Positions 55,129-64,000 of a DNA stretch of 64,000 nucleotides are shown one piece after another. How positions within the stretch are numbered: the first letter of the stretch is position 1; each line of letters begins with the position of its first letter. The stretch comes from Rossellomorea marisflavi (GTDB lineage: Bacteria > Bacillota > Bacilli > Bacillales > Bacillaceae_B). Where the stretch lies: the NCBI RefSeq assembly GCF_001274775.1, contig NZ_LGUE01000001.1, forward strand, positions 1,272,334-1,336,333, read 5' to 3'. The notes below the pieces were generated by a model. It made no database searches and was not told where the DNA came from. It saw only the letters and a program-made list of their open reading frames with translations. The position numbers and the translations under genes are program-made.

Positions 55129-55165
55129 CATAAAGAAACTTGGTAGAAAGTAGCTTCTACCAAGT
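55129..55165 (-). terminator. Intrinsic terminator after acpP
   Basis: ACTTGGTAGAA pairs perfectly with TTCTACCAAGT around a six-base loop and is followed by TTCTTTATG on the minus strand. Confidence 0.85.
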
Positions 55166-55203
55166 CATTGTGTCTTGTACCAAAGATTTATGAAGTTCAC
55201 ATG

Positions 55204-55247
55204 AAAGCAAACCATCTTGGTCGACCCCAAAATTATGTGTTTGCTTT
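55204..55247 (-). repeat. Inverted repeat spanning the acpP stop codon
   Basis: AAAGCAAAC within the last acpP codons pairs with GTTTGCTTT downstream, a perfect nine-base arm around a 26-base loop that contains GGTCGACC. It lies before the terminator and may protect the abundant acpP mRNA at its 3' end. Confidence 0.4.
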
Positions 55248-55466
55248 TATGTAGTTCACAGCATCACCGACTGTGCCGATTTTTTCAGCATCATCATCAG
55301 AGATTTCCATGTCAAACTCATCCTCAAGCTCCATAACAAGCTCAACTACGTCAAGGGAGTCAGCTCCAAGATCTTCTTTGAAAGAAGCTTCAAGGTTCAC
55401 TTGTGATTCGTCAACACCTAGACGATCAACGATGATCTTTGTTACGCGATCTAGTACTTCTGCCAT
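55233..55466 (-). CDS. acpP: Acyl carrier protein
   Basis: Carries growing acyl chains on 4'-phosphopantetheine in fatty acid synthesis. The 77-residue acidic protein has the attachment Ser37 in [13 protein letters not shown]. Start ATG 55466 with GGAGG eight bases ahead; an in-frame GTG three codons earlier overlaps the site. A perfect -10 promoter upstream suggests expression separate from the fapR operon, although read-through from fabG is also likely. Confidence 0.98.
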   Translation of the reverse strand: MAEVLDRVTKIIVDRLGVDESQVNLEASFKEDLGADSLDVVELVMELEDEFDMEISDDDAEKIGTVGDAVNYIKANT

Positions 55467-55488
55467 TATTGTCACCTCCCCTCAAGGT

Positions 55489-55517
55489 ATTATAGTGCAT
55501 AACCTCCCCGATTGAAA
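55489..55517 (-). promoter_or_regulatory. SigA-type promoter of acpP
   Basis: TTTCAA, a 17-base spacer and a perfect TATAAT on the minus strand, 22 bases upstream of the acpP start, in the 75-base gap after fabG. The -35 is weak. Confidence 0.55.
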
Positions 55518-55541
55518 AGGAGAATATCAATTTTTCCGTAA

Positions 55542-56285
55542 TTACATCACCATTCCGCCATCAATATGAAGGGTTTGACCCGTCATATAGGCAGCTGCAT
55601 CGGATGCAACGAATGAAACGGTCTTGGCGATGTCCTTCGGTTCCCCGAATCTGCTCAAAGGAATTTGGGAAAGCATTCCATCACGGACTTCTTCCGGCAG
55701 TTCATCTGTCATATCCGTAGAGATAAAGCCTGGAGCGATGGCATTTACAGTGATCCCACGCGGGGCAAGTTCACGTGCAGACGTTTTCGTAAGGCCGATC
55801 ACACCGGATTTGGCGGCCACGTAGTTTGCCTGTCCGGCATTCCCGCTTACGCCCACGATGGATGAAATGTTGATGATCCGGCCGCTGCGCTGCTTCATCA
55901 TTTGACGGGTGACTGCCTTCGTGCAAAGGAAGACACCTTTGAGGTTGATGTTGATGACATCGTCCCATTCCTGTTCCTTCATGCGCATGAGGAGATTGTC
56001 ACGCGTCACCCCTGCGTTATTCACAAGGATATCAATGCGCCCGAAGCGTCCAACCGTCTCTTTTACCATTGCCTGTACCGCTTCACTCTCTGATACATTG
56101 CACTGATAGGCTACAGCATCCCTGCCAAGGGCTTTGATCTCATCCACAACCGCATGGGCCTTTGCTTCGCTTCCGGCATAGTTTACGACAACATTACAGC
56201 CTTCACGTGCAAGCTCCATGGCAATCTCCCTGCCGATTCCCCGGGAAGCCCCGGTAACCAGTGCCACTTTACCTTCTAAGTTCAT
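55542..56285 (-). CDS. fabG: 3-oxoacyl-[ACP] reductase FabG
   Basis: NADPH-dependent ketoreductase of fatty acid elongation; SDR fold. The 247-residue protein has the cofactor motif TGASRGIG (about 11-18), NNAG (about 89-92), and the catalytic Ser142, Tyr155 and Lys159 ([16 protein letters not shown]). ATG 56285 has AAGGAGG; the open frame upstream lacks a site. Four-base overlap with fabD. Confidence 0.97.
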   Translation of the reverse strand: MNLEGKVALVTGASRGIGREIAMELAREGCNVVVNYAGSEAKAHAVVDEIKALGRDAVAYQCNVSESEAVQAMVKETVGRFGRIDILVNNAGVTRDNLLMRMKEQEWDDVININLKGVFLCTKAVTRQMMKQRSGRIINISSIVGVSGNAGQANYVAAKSGVIGLTKTSARELAPRGITVNAIAPGFISTDMTDELPEEVRDGMLSQIPLSRFGEPKDIAKTVSFVASDAAAYMTGQTLHIDGGMVM

Positions 56286-57229
56286 TGTGCTTCCTCCTTC
56301 AATGCTTCGATCGTCTGGATGCACGTTTCCTCATCCTGAACGGCATATGTCTTCACTCTTCTGTTCACTTTTTTGATAAGGCCTGACAACACTTTACCCG
56401 GGCCCACTTCGATGAATGTATCCACACCGAGATCAAGCAGTTTTCCGACTGTATCCTCCCAAAGGACAGGAGAGTACAATTGCTGAACGAGTAGGTCTTT
56501 GATTTCTTCACCGTTTGTCACCGGTTCGGCCGTCACATTGGCGATGACCGGAACACCTGCTTCATTGAATGTTTTACTGTCGAGCACACCTTTGAAATCC
56601 TCTGCTGCGGGTTTCATCAGGCGGGAATGGAAAGGACCGCTCACTTGAAGAGGAATCACCCGTTTAGCTCCCGCTTCCTTGGCTTTTTCCGATGCGAGTT
56701 CCACTCCTTTGACCGTACCGGAAATCACGATCTGTCCCGGACAGTTCATGTTAGCAAGATCTACGGCATGACCCTCAGCAGATACTGCTTCCGTTACCTC
56801 TTGAAGGGCTGCACGCTCCATGCCTAGTACTGCAGCCATCGTGCCCTCTCCGCTCGGTACAGCTGCTTCCATCAGTTCCCCGCGTTTCCTGACGGTTACC
56901 ACGGCGTCCTCGAACGAAATCGCACCTGAAGCCACAAGGGCAGAATATTCACCGAGGCTGTGTCCTGCGGTGAAATCAGGACGGATACCTGCTGATGTCA
57001 GACGGTCCATGATGGCCATGCTCGTTGTGAGGAGGGCTGGTTGAGCGTTGAATGTGGCCGTCAATGTTTCCTGTGGTCCGTCAAAGATGACGGAAGACAG
57101 ATCGATGCCGAGAGCCGCGTCAGCCTTAGTGAAATACTCCTTTGATTCTGGATGGGCATCGGCTAATTGCTGACCCATCCCTACTGTTTGTGAACCTTGC
57201 CCTGGAAAAACGAAGGCGATTTTACCCAT
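56282..57229 (-). CDS. fabD: Malonyl-CoA:ACP transacylase FabD
   Basis: Transfers malonyl from CoA to ACP to supply elongation units. The 315-residue protein starts [19 protein letters not shown] and has the nucleophile Ser91 in [10 protein letters not shown] and the His in SGPFHSRLM (about 200). Start ATG 57229, overlapping the plsX end by eight bases; the GTG at 57241 also reads in frame, but its product would be atypical. Confidence 0.97.
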   Translation of the reverse strand: MGKIAFVFPGQGSQTVGMGQQLADAHPESKEYFTKADAALGIDLSSVIFDGPQETLTATFNAQPALLTTSMAIMDRLTSAGIRPDFTAGHSLGEYSALVASGAISFEDAVVTVRKRGELMEAAVPSGEGTMAAVLGMERAALQEVTEAVSAEGHAVDLANMNCPGQIVISGTVKGVELASEKAKEAGAKRVIPLQVSGPFHSRLMKPAAEDFKGVLDSKTFNEAGVPVIANVTAEPVTNGEEIKDLLVQQLYSPVLWEDTVGKLLDLGVDTFIEVGPGKVLSGLIKKVNRRVKTYAVQDEETCIQTIEALKEEAQ

Positions 57230-58220
57230 GATTTTCTTCACTCCCTATTACAGCTTCTTTTATCGTTTGTGCTACCTGATGGCGCACCATTTCCCTCGCC
57301 TGTCTCATGGCATTATAGAATGCCGTTTCATTGGAGGAACCATGCGCTTTGATGACAGGGGCTTTCAGACCGAAGAGTCCGGCTCCACCGTACTCCGAGT
57401 AATCCAGCATGTTTTTCAGGCCTTTAAGATCGTTTTTGATCATACCTGCCGCAATCTTGTTCTTGAATGATGATGTGAGCGTCTCTTTAAGGAGGGAGAA
57501 GACCGACAATGCCGTTCCTTCGATGGTCTTAAGGACCATGTTCCCTGTGAATCCATCTGTCACGACTACATCGGCGGGACCGTTCAAAAGATCACGGGAC
57601 TCAATATTCCCGACGAAATTCACCGATGTTTCCTTGATGAGCTGGAAGGTTTTCTTCGTGAGTTCATTCCCTTTTTTATCTTCGGATCCGATATTCAGGA
57701 GACCCACCCTCGGACGGTCGATTCCCCTGACCTTTTCTGCATAGACGCTCCCCATGATGGCATATTGAACGAGATGTTCAGGTTTTGCATCGACGTTTGC
57801 CCCAAGGTCAAGCATAAGGAAGCCTTTTCCGTCCAGTGTCGGGAGTGTCGGTGCCAGCGCCGGCCTTTCTATGCCTTCGATCCTTCCGACGATGAATAGT
57901 CCTGCTGTCATGAGCGCTCCCGTATTACCTGCTGAAATGCATGCATCGGCTTCCCCGTCCTTGACGGCTTGGGCCATCAGCACCATGGAGGCATTCTTCT
58001 TCCTTTTAACGGCACGGACCGGTTCATCCGTCCCTTCGATCACTTCATCTGTATGTACGATCGTCAAGCGGTCACCTGGTGTGATCCACTCTTTGATTTG
58101 TGTTTCATTCCCATATAATAAGACTTCGATATCATCGAATTCGTCCAGGGCACGCTTCACACCCAGTACGATTTCTTTGGGTGCATGATCTCCACCCATT
58201 GCATCAACGGCCAGTTTCAT
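57222..58220 (-). CDS. plsX: Phosphate acyltransferase PlsX
   Basis: Converts acyl-ACP to acyl-phosphate, the first step of PlsX/PlsY phospholipid synthesis; peripheral membrane enzyme. The 332-residue product begins [18 protein letters not shown], the family signature, and has [13 protein letters not shown] (about 100) and [16 protein letters not shown] (about 216). ATG 58220 chosen over GTG 58232, which lies within the fapR end. Second gene of the FapR-controlled operon. Confidence 0.97.
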   Translation of the reverse strand: MKLAVDAMGGDHAPKEIVLGVKRALDEFDDIEVLLYGNETQIKEWITPGDRLTIVHTDEVIEGTDEPVRAVKRKKNASMVLMAQAVKDGEADACISAGNTGALMTAGLFIVGRIEGIERPALAPTLPTLDGKGFLMLDLGANVDAKPEHLVQYAIMGSVYAEKVRGIDRPRVGLLNIGSEDKKGNELTKKTFQLIKETSVNFVGNIESRDLLNGPADVVVTDGFTGNMVLKTIEGTALSVFSLLKETLTSSFKNKIAAGMIKNDLKGLKNMLDYSEYGGAGLFGLKAPVIKAHGSSNETAFYNAMRQAREMVRHQVAQTIKEAVIGSEENHG

Positions 58221-58228
58221 TCTTTCAT

Positions 58229-58804
58229 TCACTCCTTCTCCGGTTTGGTGGAGTGATACATATCAAATTCACCCGTGAACACCAATTCTCCGCCAACGAA
58301 GCTATTTACTTCCACCATTGTACGGTCTTTTTGGTCATGGGCATGTACCACCTTCGCTTTCGCTACCACGCGGTCCCCCTGTTTGACGGAACGTGTGAAC
58401 CTGATCGACGACTTGGCCGTCAGCGCTAGGTCATCATTGATCACGGCAACCGCCAATGAATTGGCCTGTGCAAACAAATGATGCCCACGGGCAATTCCGT
58501 TCCTTACAAAAACGTGTTCGGGCTTCACGTCAAATATGGAGATGGCACTGTCCCCCAGATCGATATCGATGATTTCACCGATGATTTCTTCGATTGGAAG
58601 TGCCTTTACTTCATCTTCAAAAGACTTCTCAGCTACATGTTTAATTCGTTCCCTGAGTTCAGGGATGGATAATTCCATTCGATCAAGGCGGATCGTCTGT
58701 ACGCTGACTCCAAACCGCTCGGCCGATTCTTCATCGGTGATGAACGGATTTTCCTTGATTGTATTCACAAGTGCATTCTGCCGCTCTTTCTTAGAAAGTC
58801 TCAT
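58229..58804 (-). CDS. fapR: Fatty acid biosynthesis repressor FapR
   Basis: Malonyl-CoA-responsive repressor of lipid synthesis genes. The 191-residue protein has an N-terminal DeoR-like helix-turn-helix ([31 protein letters not shown]; key residues [10 protein letters not shown]) and a hot-dog effector domain with [17 protein letters not shown] (about 105-121). Start ATG 58804 (MRLSKKERQ) with GGACGGTG; GTG 58813 is less likely. It represses itself and plsX-fabD-fabG through the operator just upstream. Confidence 0.97.
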   Translation of the reverse strand: MRLSKKERQNALVNTIKENPFITDEESAERFGVSVQTIRLDRMELSIPELRERIKHVAEKSFEDEVKALPIEEIIGEIIDIDLGDSAISIFDVKPEHVFVRNGIARGHHLFAQANSLAVAVINDDLALTAKSSIRFTRSVKQGDRVVAKAKVVHAHDQKDRTMVEVNSFVGGELVFTGEFDMYHSTKPEKE

Positions 58805-58822
58805 TATATACACCGTCCAGTA

Positions 58823-58839
58823 TTAGTACTAGGTACTAA
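58823..58839 (-). promoter_or_regulatory. FapR operator
   Basis: The 17-base palindrome TTAGTACCTAGTACTAA is an almost exact copy of the known FapR box (TTAGTACCTGGTACTAA). It lies directly downstream of the fapR -10 and covers the predicted transcription start, the classical position for repression. Confidence 0.92.
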
Positions 58840-58843
58840 TAGT

Positions 58844-58872
58844 AGTATATAGACAAAAAAAGCAGATTGCAA
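58844..58872 (-). promoter_or_regulatory. SigA promoter of fapR-plsX-fabD-fabG
   Basis: TTGCAA, a 17-base spacer and TATACT on the minus strand. The -35 is inside the second arm of the recG terminator, and its spacer includes the terminator T run. Confidence 0.75.
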
Positions 58873-58892
58873 GAGATAATCTTGCAATCTGC
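58853..58892 (-). terminator. Intrinsic terminator after recG
   Basis: GCAGATTGCAAGA pairs perfectly with TCTTGCAATCTGC (13 base pairs, five-base loop) and is followed by seven T on the minus strand, just after the recG stop. Confidence 0.95.
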
Positions 58893-58897
58893 CCTGT

Positions 58898-60949
58898 CTA
58901 ATCAAGCTTCTCCCCTTCAAGGATCCCCGAGTCTTCCAGGTACCTTCTGAGAGGTGCATATTCGTCGTCTTTCCAGAAAGCGTCTGAATTTGCGAGGGTT
59001 GCCGCATCGTCTCTCGCAACCTCCAGTGCTCTATAGTCATGGATCATATCGGCTACCTTGAATTCAGGCATCCCGCTTTGCTTCCTTCCGAAGAAATCAC
59101 CGGGCCCCCGAAGTTCAAGGTCCTTTTCACTAAGGACGAACCCATCATTCGTCTCGGTCATGATCTTCATCCGCTCCTTGCCGACTTCGGTCTTCGGGTC
59201 TGCCAAGAGAATGCAGTAGGATTGATCATCCCCCCGTCCCACACGTCCCCGCAGCTGATGAAGGGTCGACAGCCCGAATCGCTCTGCGTCATAGATGAGC
59301 ATGAACGTGGCATTCGGAACATTGACCCCGACTTCCACCACCGTCGTGGATACGAGGACTTGTACTTCATTCCGACTGAAACTCCTCATGACTTCTTCTT
59401 TTTCATCCGGATGCAGTCTACCGTGCATGAGTCCTACGGAGAATCGTCCCTGGAAATGCTGACTGAGCTGGTTGTACACATCGATGGAGTTCTGCACGTC
59501 CAGTTTGTCGGACTCTTCAATTAGGGGGCAGATGACGTATGCCTGCCGGCCGGCTTTCAATTCCTTTTCCATGAAGGCAAGGACCCTGGTGAGCATATCT
59601 TCCTTAGCCCAATAGGTTTCGATGGCTTTCCTCCCTGCAGGCATTTCATCGATGATGCTCACATCCATCTCGCCGAAGACCGTAATGGCAAGAGTCCTCG
59701 GAATCGGGGTCGCCGTCATGAATAGCACATCAGGGCTCCCGCCTTTTTCCCTGAGCACGCGTCGCTGATTGACGCCGAACCGATGCTGTTCATCGGTAAC
59801 GACGAGACCCAGGTTCTCAAATTCCACATCTCCCTGGATGAGGGCATGGGTACCGATCAGGATGTCGATCTCCCCTTCCTTCAATTTTTCCAGGAGGAGA
59901 GCTCTTCGTTTCCCCTTCACCGAGCTTGTCAAAAGGGCGACAGTTGTCCCGGTCGGTTCAAGGAGTGCACTGAGGGAGTCAGCATGCTGCTCTGCTAGGA
60001 TCTCAGTCGGAACCATGAGGGCACCCTGATATCCTGCAGTAACCGAGGAATACAGGGCGATGGCAGATACGACGGTCTTCCCTGATCCCACGTCCCCTTG
60101 AAGGAGACGATTCATGCGATAAGGGCTTTTCATATCCGCTGAAATCTCATTGACCACACGTTTTTGAGCATTCGTCAATGGGAATGGCAGAGTATCCGTG
60201 AAGGATTGGACCTTGTCAATATCATACTGCTGGCTGATCCCGTGTGAATGTTCCCTTTCAAACTTCCGGAGCGCCTGCATCTTGAGCTGGAAAAGCAAAA
60301 ACTCTTCAAATACGAACCTTCTCCTTGCTTGTTTCATGGCTTGCGGTGAGTCTGGAAAGTGCATCTGATAAAGGGCATCGAGGCGACCTGAGAGCTTATA
60401 CTTTTCAAGATAATAGTTTGGGAGAATCTCTTCGATCAGGTTCCCGAAATCATGGAACGCCGCCCTGATATACTTGGTCAGGGCATTTCCTTTGATGGTC
60501 CCTTTCAACGCATAGACCGGTTCGAAATCCCCCTGCTTGTTATGCGGTCCCAGCTGGTGGCTTTGAACCGTGATGATTTGACGATTCTTATCCCATTTCC
60601 CTGTGACCGTCACGGTATCATGAAGATTGATTTTCTTTTTTAAATAAGGCTGGTTGAAGAATACGGCCTGAACGAGGACCCTCCCTACCAGGATCCTCAA
60701 TGTGAGGCGGGATTTTTTCCTGCCGTAAAACATCAGGGCGGGTTCCGAGTGGACCTTCCCTTCTACGGTGACGCGTTCGTCATGAGCGACCTCTTCCAGG
60801 TCCCTCAATCTGAAATCATCATAGCGATAAGGAAGATATTCCATCAGATCGACGACGGTCCGTATGCCCATGGCATGTAATTGAACCGCCGTTTCTGACC
60901 CTATCCCTTTGATGGATTCAACCGTTGGTCCTTCACTCCACGTCGTCAC
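58898..60949 (-). CDS. recG: ATP-dependent DNA helicase RecG
   Basis: Branch-migrating helicase for replication fork and Holliday junction repair. The 683-residue protein has the N-terminal wedge/OB domain (about 60-150), Walker A GDVGSGKTVV (about 285-294), the DEQH box TDEQHRFG, motif III MTATPIPRTLA and the motif V/VI region ending HQLRGRVGRG. The GTG start overlaps the end of sdaAA by 17 bases; no ATG fits the N-terminal TVESIKGIGSETA part better. Confidence 0.96.
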   Translation of the reverse strand: MTTWSEGPTVESIKGIGSETAVQLHAMGIRTVVDLMEYLPYRYDDFRLRDLEEVAHDERVTVEGKVHSEPALMFYGRKKSRLTLRILVGRVLVQAVFFNQPYLKKKINLHDTVTVTGKWDKNRQIITVQSHQLGPHNKQGDFEPVYALKGTIKGNALTKYIRAAFHDFGNLIEEILPNYYLEKYKLSGRLDALYQMHFPDSPQAMKQARRRFVFEEFLLFQLKMQALRKFEREHSHGISQQYDIDKVQSFTDTLPFPLTNAQKRVVNEISADMKSPYRMNRLLQGDVGSGKTVVSAIALYSSVTAGYQGALMVPTEILAEQHADSLSALLEPTGTTVALLTSSVKGKRRALLLEKLKEGEIDILIGTHALIQGDVEFENLGLVVTDEQHRFGVNQRRVLREKGGSPDVLFMTATPIPRTLAITVFGEMDVSIIDEMPAGRKAIETYWAKEDMLTRVLAFMEKELKAGRQAYVICPLIEESDKLDVQNSIDVYNQLSQHFQGRFSVGLMHGRLHPDEKEEVMRSFSRNEVQVLVSTTVVEVGVNVPNATFMLIYDAERFGLSTLHQLRGRVGRGDDQSYCILLADPKTEVGKERMKIMTETNDGFVLSEKDLELRGPGDFFGRKQSGMPEFKVADMIHDYRALEVARDDAATLANSDAFWKDDEYAPLRRYLEDSGILEGEKLD

Positions 60950-61829
60950 GTTTATTCAGTGCCACGCCGAAGATTTTCGCCTCTAGCTCCCGCCCCGTCG
61001 GTGTAGCAGCCAATCCTCCCAGTGCTGTTTCACGGAGAGCGACCGGCATGGTCTGTCCGATCTTGTACATGGCATCAATGACTTCATCACACGGGATCCT
61101 GCTCGTGATTCCTGCTAGGGCCATATCGGCTGCCACCATTGCATTTGCCGCTCCCATTGCATTCCGCTTCACGCACGGAACCTCGACGAGCCCTGCTACC
61201 GGATCACAAACAAGCCCCAACATGTTTTTCAATGTGATCGCCATGGCTTCAGCAGACTGACTCGGTGTCCCCCCTGCCATTTCGACGATGGCAGCCGCGG
61301 CCATACCACTCGCAGAACCGACCTCCGCCTGACAACCTCCAGCCGCACCGGATATCGAAGCATTATTCGCCACGACAAAGCCAAATGCTCCGGAAGTGAA
61401 TAAGAAGCGGATCATTTCTTCCTTTGTAGGGTTCAATTTGTTTTTGACAGCGAACAACGTACCGGGTACGACACCGGCAGAACCTGCAGTCGGTGTGGCA
61501 CAGATCGTGCCCATGGCCGCATTCACTTCATTGGTGGCTACCGCTTTACTTACTGCGTCAAGGATGGTTTCACCTGTCAGCGACTTGCCCGATTCAATAT
61601 ATTTTTGAAGCAGGACAGCATCCCCACCGGTAAGTCCTGAGTGGGATTTAACACCTTCAAGCCCCCTGGCAACCGCCTTTTCCATCACTTCCAGGTTGGT
61701 TTCCATCTGCTGATAGACTTCTTCGTAGGTTTTACCAGTGAATTCGATCTCCTGTTCGATCATGATATCTGAAATCTTTTTATTTTGACTTTCTGCGAGT
61801 TCAATCAACTCTGCGACATTTCGAAACAT
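60933..61829 (-). CDS. sdaAA: L-serine dehydratase, iron-sulfur-dependent, alpha subunit
   Basis: Deaminates L-serine to pyruvate with SdaAB. The 298-residue protein shows the [4Fe-4S] ligand cysteines in ICATPTAGSAGVVPG, GGCQAEVGSASGM and LVCDPVAGLVEVPC (about 110, 160 and 203-213). Glycine/alanine-rich loops are typical of the family. AGGTAG precedes the ATG; 42-base gap to sdaAB; overlaps recG. Confidence 0.96.
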   Translation of the reverse strand: MFRNVAELIELAESQNKKISDIMIEQEIEFTGKTYEEVYQQMETNLEVMEKAVARGLEGVKSHSGLTGGDAVLLQKYIESGKSLTGETILDAVSKAVATNEVNAAMGTICATPTAGSAGVVPGTLFAVKNKLNPTKEEMIRFLFTSGAFGFVVANNASISGAAGGCQAEVGSASGMAAAAIVEMAGGTPSQSAEAMAITLKNMLGLVCDPVAGLVEVPCVKRNAMGAANAMVAADMALAGITSRIPCDEVIDAMYKIGQTMPVALRETALGGLAATPTGRELEAKIFGVALNKRDDVE

Positions 61830-61871
61830 AAGTCTACCTCCATAATGTAAACGCTATCATATTTCAATTCT

Positions 61872-62534
61872 TCAATCGGTGATTTTGGTCACCTGGGTAA
61901 TATGGGAAAGCGACGACAGCTCCTTGAGCACAGCCTCATCGATCGGCTGATCGACCTCGATCGTCATCAAAGCCATTTTTCCCTTTTCCTTCCTTGATAC
62001 ATCCATGTGTCCGATGTTCAATTCGTGCTTGGCAATAATATTTGAAACAGCGGCAATTGCACCAAACCGGTCGTCATGGACAACGAGAATGGCCGGGTGA
62101 TGTCCAGAGAGCTTCAGTTCAAAGCCATTCAATTCAATGATCTCGACTTTTCCTCCACCGATGGAAATTCCAACGAGTTCAATTTCCCCCTCGTCATCAC
62201 CCATGTGGATCCTAGCTGTATTGGGATGATCCGTTATGGCCTCTTCTTCCCTGAATCTGATCTTGATTCCTTTTTTTCTGGCAGTCTCGATTGAATTGAT
62301 GATCCGTTCATCAAATGTATCATAGTCGAGGACTCCGCCGATGATGGCCACGTCGGTTCCGTGCCCTTTATACGTTTTTGCGAATGAACCGTAAAATGAA
62401 ACATTGACCCATTTCGGTTCCCGGCGGAACAGCTCCCTGGCAAGTCTTCCGATGCGGGCGGCTCCCGCAGTATGAGAACTTGATGGACCGATCATGACCG
62501 GCCCGATGATATCAAATACGCTTTTATACTTCAT
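61872..62534 (-). CDS. sdaAB: L-serine dehydratase, iron-sulfur-dependent, beta subunit
   Basis: Partner of SdaAA. The 220-residue product has the serine dehydratase beta domain (about 1-140; FDIIGPVMIGPSSSHTAGAARIG at 7-29) and a C-terminal ACT domain (about 147-215; AILVVHDDRFGAIAAVSNII), usually a ligand-sensing or regulatory module. ATG with AGAGGA. Preceded by fakA and a stem-loop. Confidence 0.95.
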   Translation of the reverse strand: MKYKSVFDIIGPVMIGPSSSHTAGAARIGRLARELFRREPKWVNVSFYGSFAKTYKGHGTDVAIIGGVLDYDTFDERIINSIETARKKGIKIRFREEEAITDHPNTARIHMGDDEGEIELVGISIGGGKVEIIELNGFELKLSGHHPAILVVHDDRFGAIAAVSNIIAKHELNIGHMDVSRKEKGKMALMTIEVDQPIDEAVLKELSSLSHITQVTKITD

Positions 62535-62564
62535 CGTCCTCTATCCCTTCATTTTGAGATAATT

Positions 62565-62597
62565 GAAGGGGACGAGCCCAATCGGACTGTCCCCTTC
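62565..62597 (-). terminator. Stem-loop between fakA and sdaAB
   Basis: GAAGGGGAC pairs with GTCCCCTTC (nine base pairs, 15-base loop) nine bases after the fakA stop. It is followed by AATTATC, not a T run, so it is more likely a weak terminator or an mRNA-stabilising hairpin. Confidence 0.5.
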
Positions 62598-62605
62598 CTT
62601 TCATC

Positions 62606-64000
62606 CTATTCGACCGAGAAGATATAGGAGTAAAGTGGCTGTTTCCCGTTATGAACTTCCACTTCCACTTCCCCATATTTTTGTTCGATATACTCTTGCA
62701 GTGACTCAACGTCTCCTTCAGAAACATCTTCTCCGTATATGATGGTCAGAATCTCTGAATCTTCATCAAGCATTTGCTCAAGCAGGCCGGTTGCCGCCTT
62801 CTTGAGGTCTTTCTCTGCAATCACGATCTTCCCTTCATCGATCCCCATGAAATCATCTTTGGAAATCGTGATGCCGTCGATGCTTGTATCCCTGACAGCA
62901 AATGTCACCTGACCGCTTTTCACCTGTTTGGCTGCTTCAGACATCCCTGCCTGGTTTTCCGATACGGAGGCACCAGGATTGAAAGCCAGTAGGGCAGACA
63001 TTCCTTGAGGTACGGTTTTCGTCGGTACGACAGCCACTTCCTGTGAAAGGACTTCCGCCGCTTGCTCCGCTGCCATGATGATGTTCTTATTGTTCGGCAT
63101 GATGATGACTTTTTTGGCATTGACCTCTTCCACTGCCTTGACGATATCTTCCGTGCTTGGATTCATCGTTTGTCCGCCTTCGATGACGACAGTGGCACCG
63201 ATACTCCTGAATAATTCTGCCACACCTTCACCCATGGCAACGGTCACGATGGCAAAGTCGACTTCCTTTTTAGGAGTCTCGGCCTTTGCAACAGGACGTG
63301 ATTCACCTACGATGGAGCTGTGCTGCTCCCTCATGTTTTCGATCTTGATCTTGATGAGGCTTCCGTATTGATGACCATAGCTCAGGACATTTCCCGGCTC
63401 CTCCGAGTGGATATGGACTTTGGCCAACTCTTCATCACTGATGACAAGGAGGGAATCCCCGTATCCGCTCAGGTCCTGACGGAATGTTTCCTCGTCAAAC
63501 GATTTCTTCCCCTCTTCGAATTGCACCATGAATTCCGTACAGTAGCCGAATTCGATATCTTCCGTGCTCATGAAGTCCTGTGCAGACTTGTGATGTTCCG
63601 CGCTCACAAGATCATTCATGGATGGAAGGTTCACACGTTCGGATACCTTCTCCCCCTTCAATTCAGCAAGAAAGCCTTCATAGACGAACAGCAGACCTTG
63701 ACCGCCACTATCCACGACTCCAACTTCCTTCAAGACAGGAAGGAGATCCGGTGTCCGGTTCAATGAGGCCTGTCCTTCTTTGACGATGGCCTCCATCAGC
63801 TTTATGAAATCGCTCTCGTTTTTCGCAACGGAAACACCTTTTTTCGCCGCATCTTTCGCCACTGTCAAAATGGTTCCTTCTACAGGTTTCATGACAGCTT
63901 TGTAAGCTGTATCCACTCCGGTCTGAAGGGCTTGGGCAAACTCTTCAGTCGTCAGGCTCGATTTTCCTTCTATCGCCTTGCCGAATCCCCTGAACAGCTG
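62606..64000 (-). CDS. fakA: Fatty acid kinase subunit FakA (YloV), 5' end outside the window
   Basis: ATP-binding subunit that phosphorylates fatty acids held by FakB, feeding PlsY/PlsX lipid synthesis. The visible 464 residues run in frame from the window edge, starting QLFRGFGKAIEGKSS. By comparison with the usual length of about 553, some 90 N-terminal residues with the ATP-binding DGDTGTN motif lie beyond. Visible parts are the rest of the DhaL-like kinase domain (VDTAYKAVMKPVEGTILTVA and GVVDSGGQGL) and the middle and C-terminal FakA domains (EGGQTMNPSTEDIV, MPNNKNIIMAA). The sequence ends NGKQPLYSYIFSVE. The gene looks intact; any annotation starting at 63916 would be an artefact of the window edge. 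Confidence 0.95.
   Translation of the reverse strand, partial: QLFRGFGKAIEGKSSLTTEEFAQALQTGVDTAYKAVMKPVEGTILTVAKDAAKKGVSVAKNESDFIKLMEAIVKEGQASLNRTPDLLPVLKEVGVVDSGGQGLLFVYEGFLAELKGEKVSERVNLPSMNDLVSAEHHKSAQDFMSTEDIEFGYCTEFMVQFEEGKKSFDEETFRQDLSGYGDSLLVISDEELAKVHIHSEEPGNVLSYGHQYGSLIKIKIENMREQHSSIVGESRPVAKAETPKKEVDFAIVTVAMGEGVAELFRSIGATVVIEGGQTMNPSTEDIVKAVEEVNAKKVIIMPNNKNIIMAAEQAAEVLSQEVAVVPTKTVPQGMSALLAFNPGASVSENQAGMSEAAKQVKSGQVTFAVRDTSIDGITISKDDFMGIDEGKIVIAEKDLKKAATGLLEQMLDEDSEILTIIYGEDVSEGDVESLQEYIEQKYGEVEVEVHNGKQPLYSYIFSVE

Overview
The window is a chromosomal core segment of a flagellated, Gram-positive Bacillaceae bacterium (Bacillus or a close relative such as Rossellomorea; the genus is my inference). 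Every gene I accept lies on the minus strand, so transcription runs from high to low coordinates. Gene order follows the Bacillus subtilis fakA-to-frr region almost gene for gene, and the protein sequences match that family closely. I see no insertion sequence, prophage, CRISPR array, tRNA or rRNA.

In transcription order (64000 to 1): fakA (5' part outside the window), sdaAB-sdaAA (serine dehydratase) and recG. Next is the lipid cluster fapR-plsX-fabD-fabG-acpP, with a textbook FapR operator. Then rnc-smc-ftsY, followed by ylxM-ffh (signal recognition particle), rpsP-khpA-ylqD-rimM-trmD, rplS with a candidate L19 leader, lepB, rbgA, rnhB and ylqG-ylqH. After these come sucC-sucD, dprA, topA, xerC-hslV-hslU-codY, the 31-gene fla/che operon (flgB to sigD plus a small unnamed gene), swrB, and rpsB-tsf-pyrH-frr.

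The fla/che operon (about 30.3 to 4 kb) encodes the rod, hook, MS ring and switch, the type III export gate and ATPase, the chemotaxis excitation and adaptation proteins, FlhF/FlhG, and the flagellar sigma factor SigD at the end. Genes are tightly packed, with many 4-base ATGA overlaps and several TTG starts placed by Shine-Dalgarno spacing. Around it sit translation, secretion, division and central metabolism genes, each block marked by clear SigA-type promoters and intrinsic terminators.

No obviously new system is present. Points worth a second look: the absence of trmFO from its usual place between topA and xerC; the YlqG/YlqH pair, which resembles a second FliK/FlhB-C pair; a likely CTG start for dprA; a fapR promoter whose -35 lies in the stem of the recG terminator; palindromes at the xerC promoter and before swrB; and a small conserved-looking gene after sigD. 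Family comparisons come from memory and were not checked by a search.
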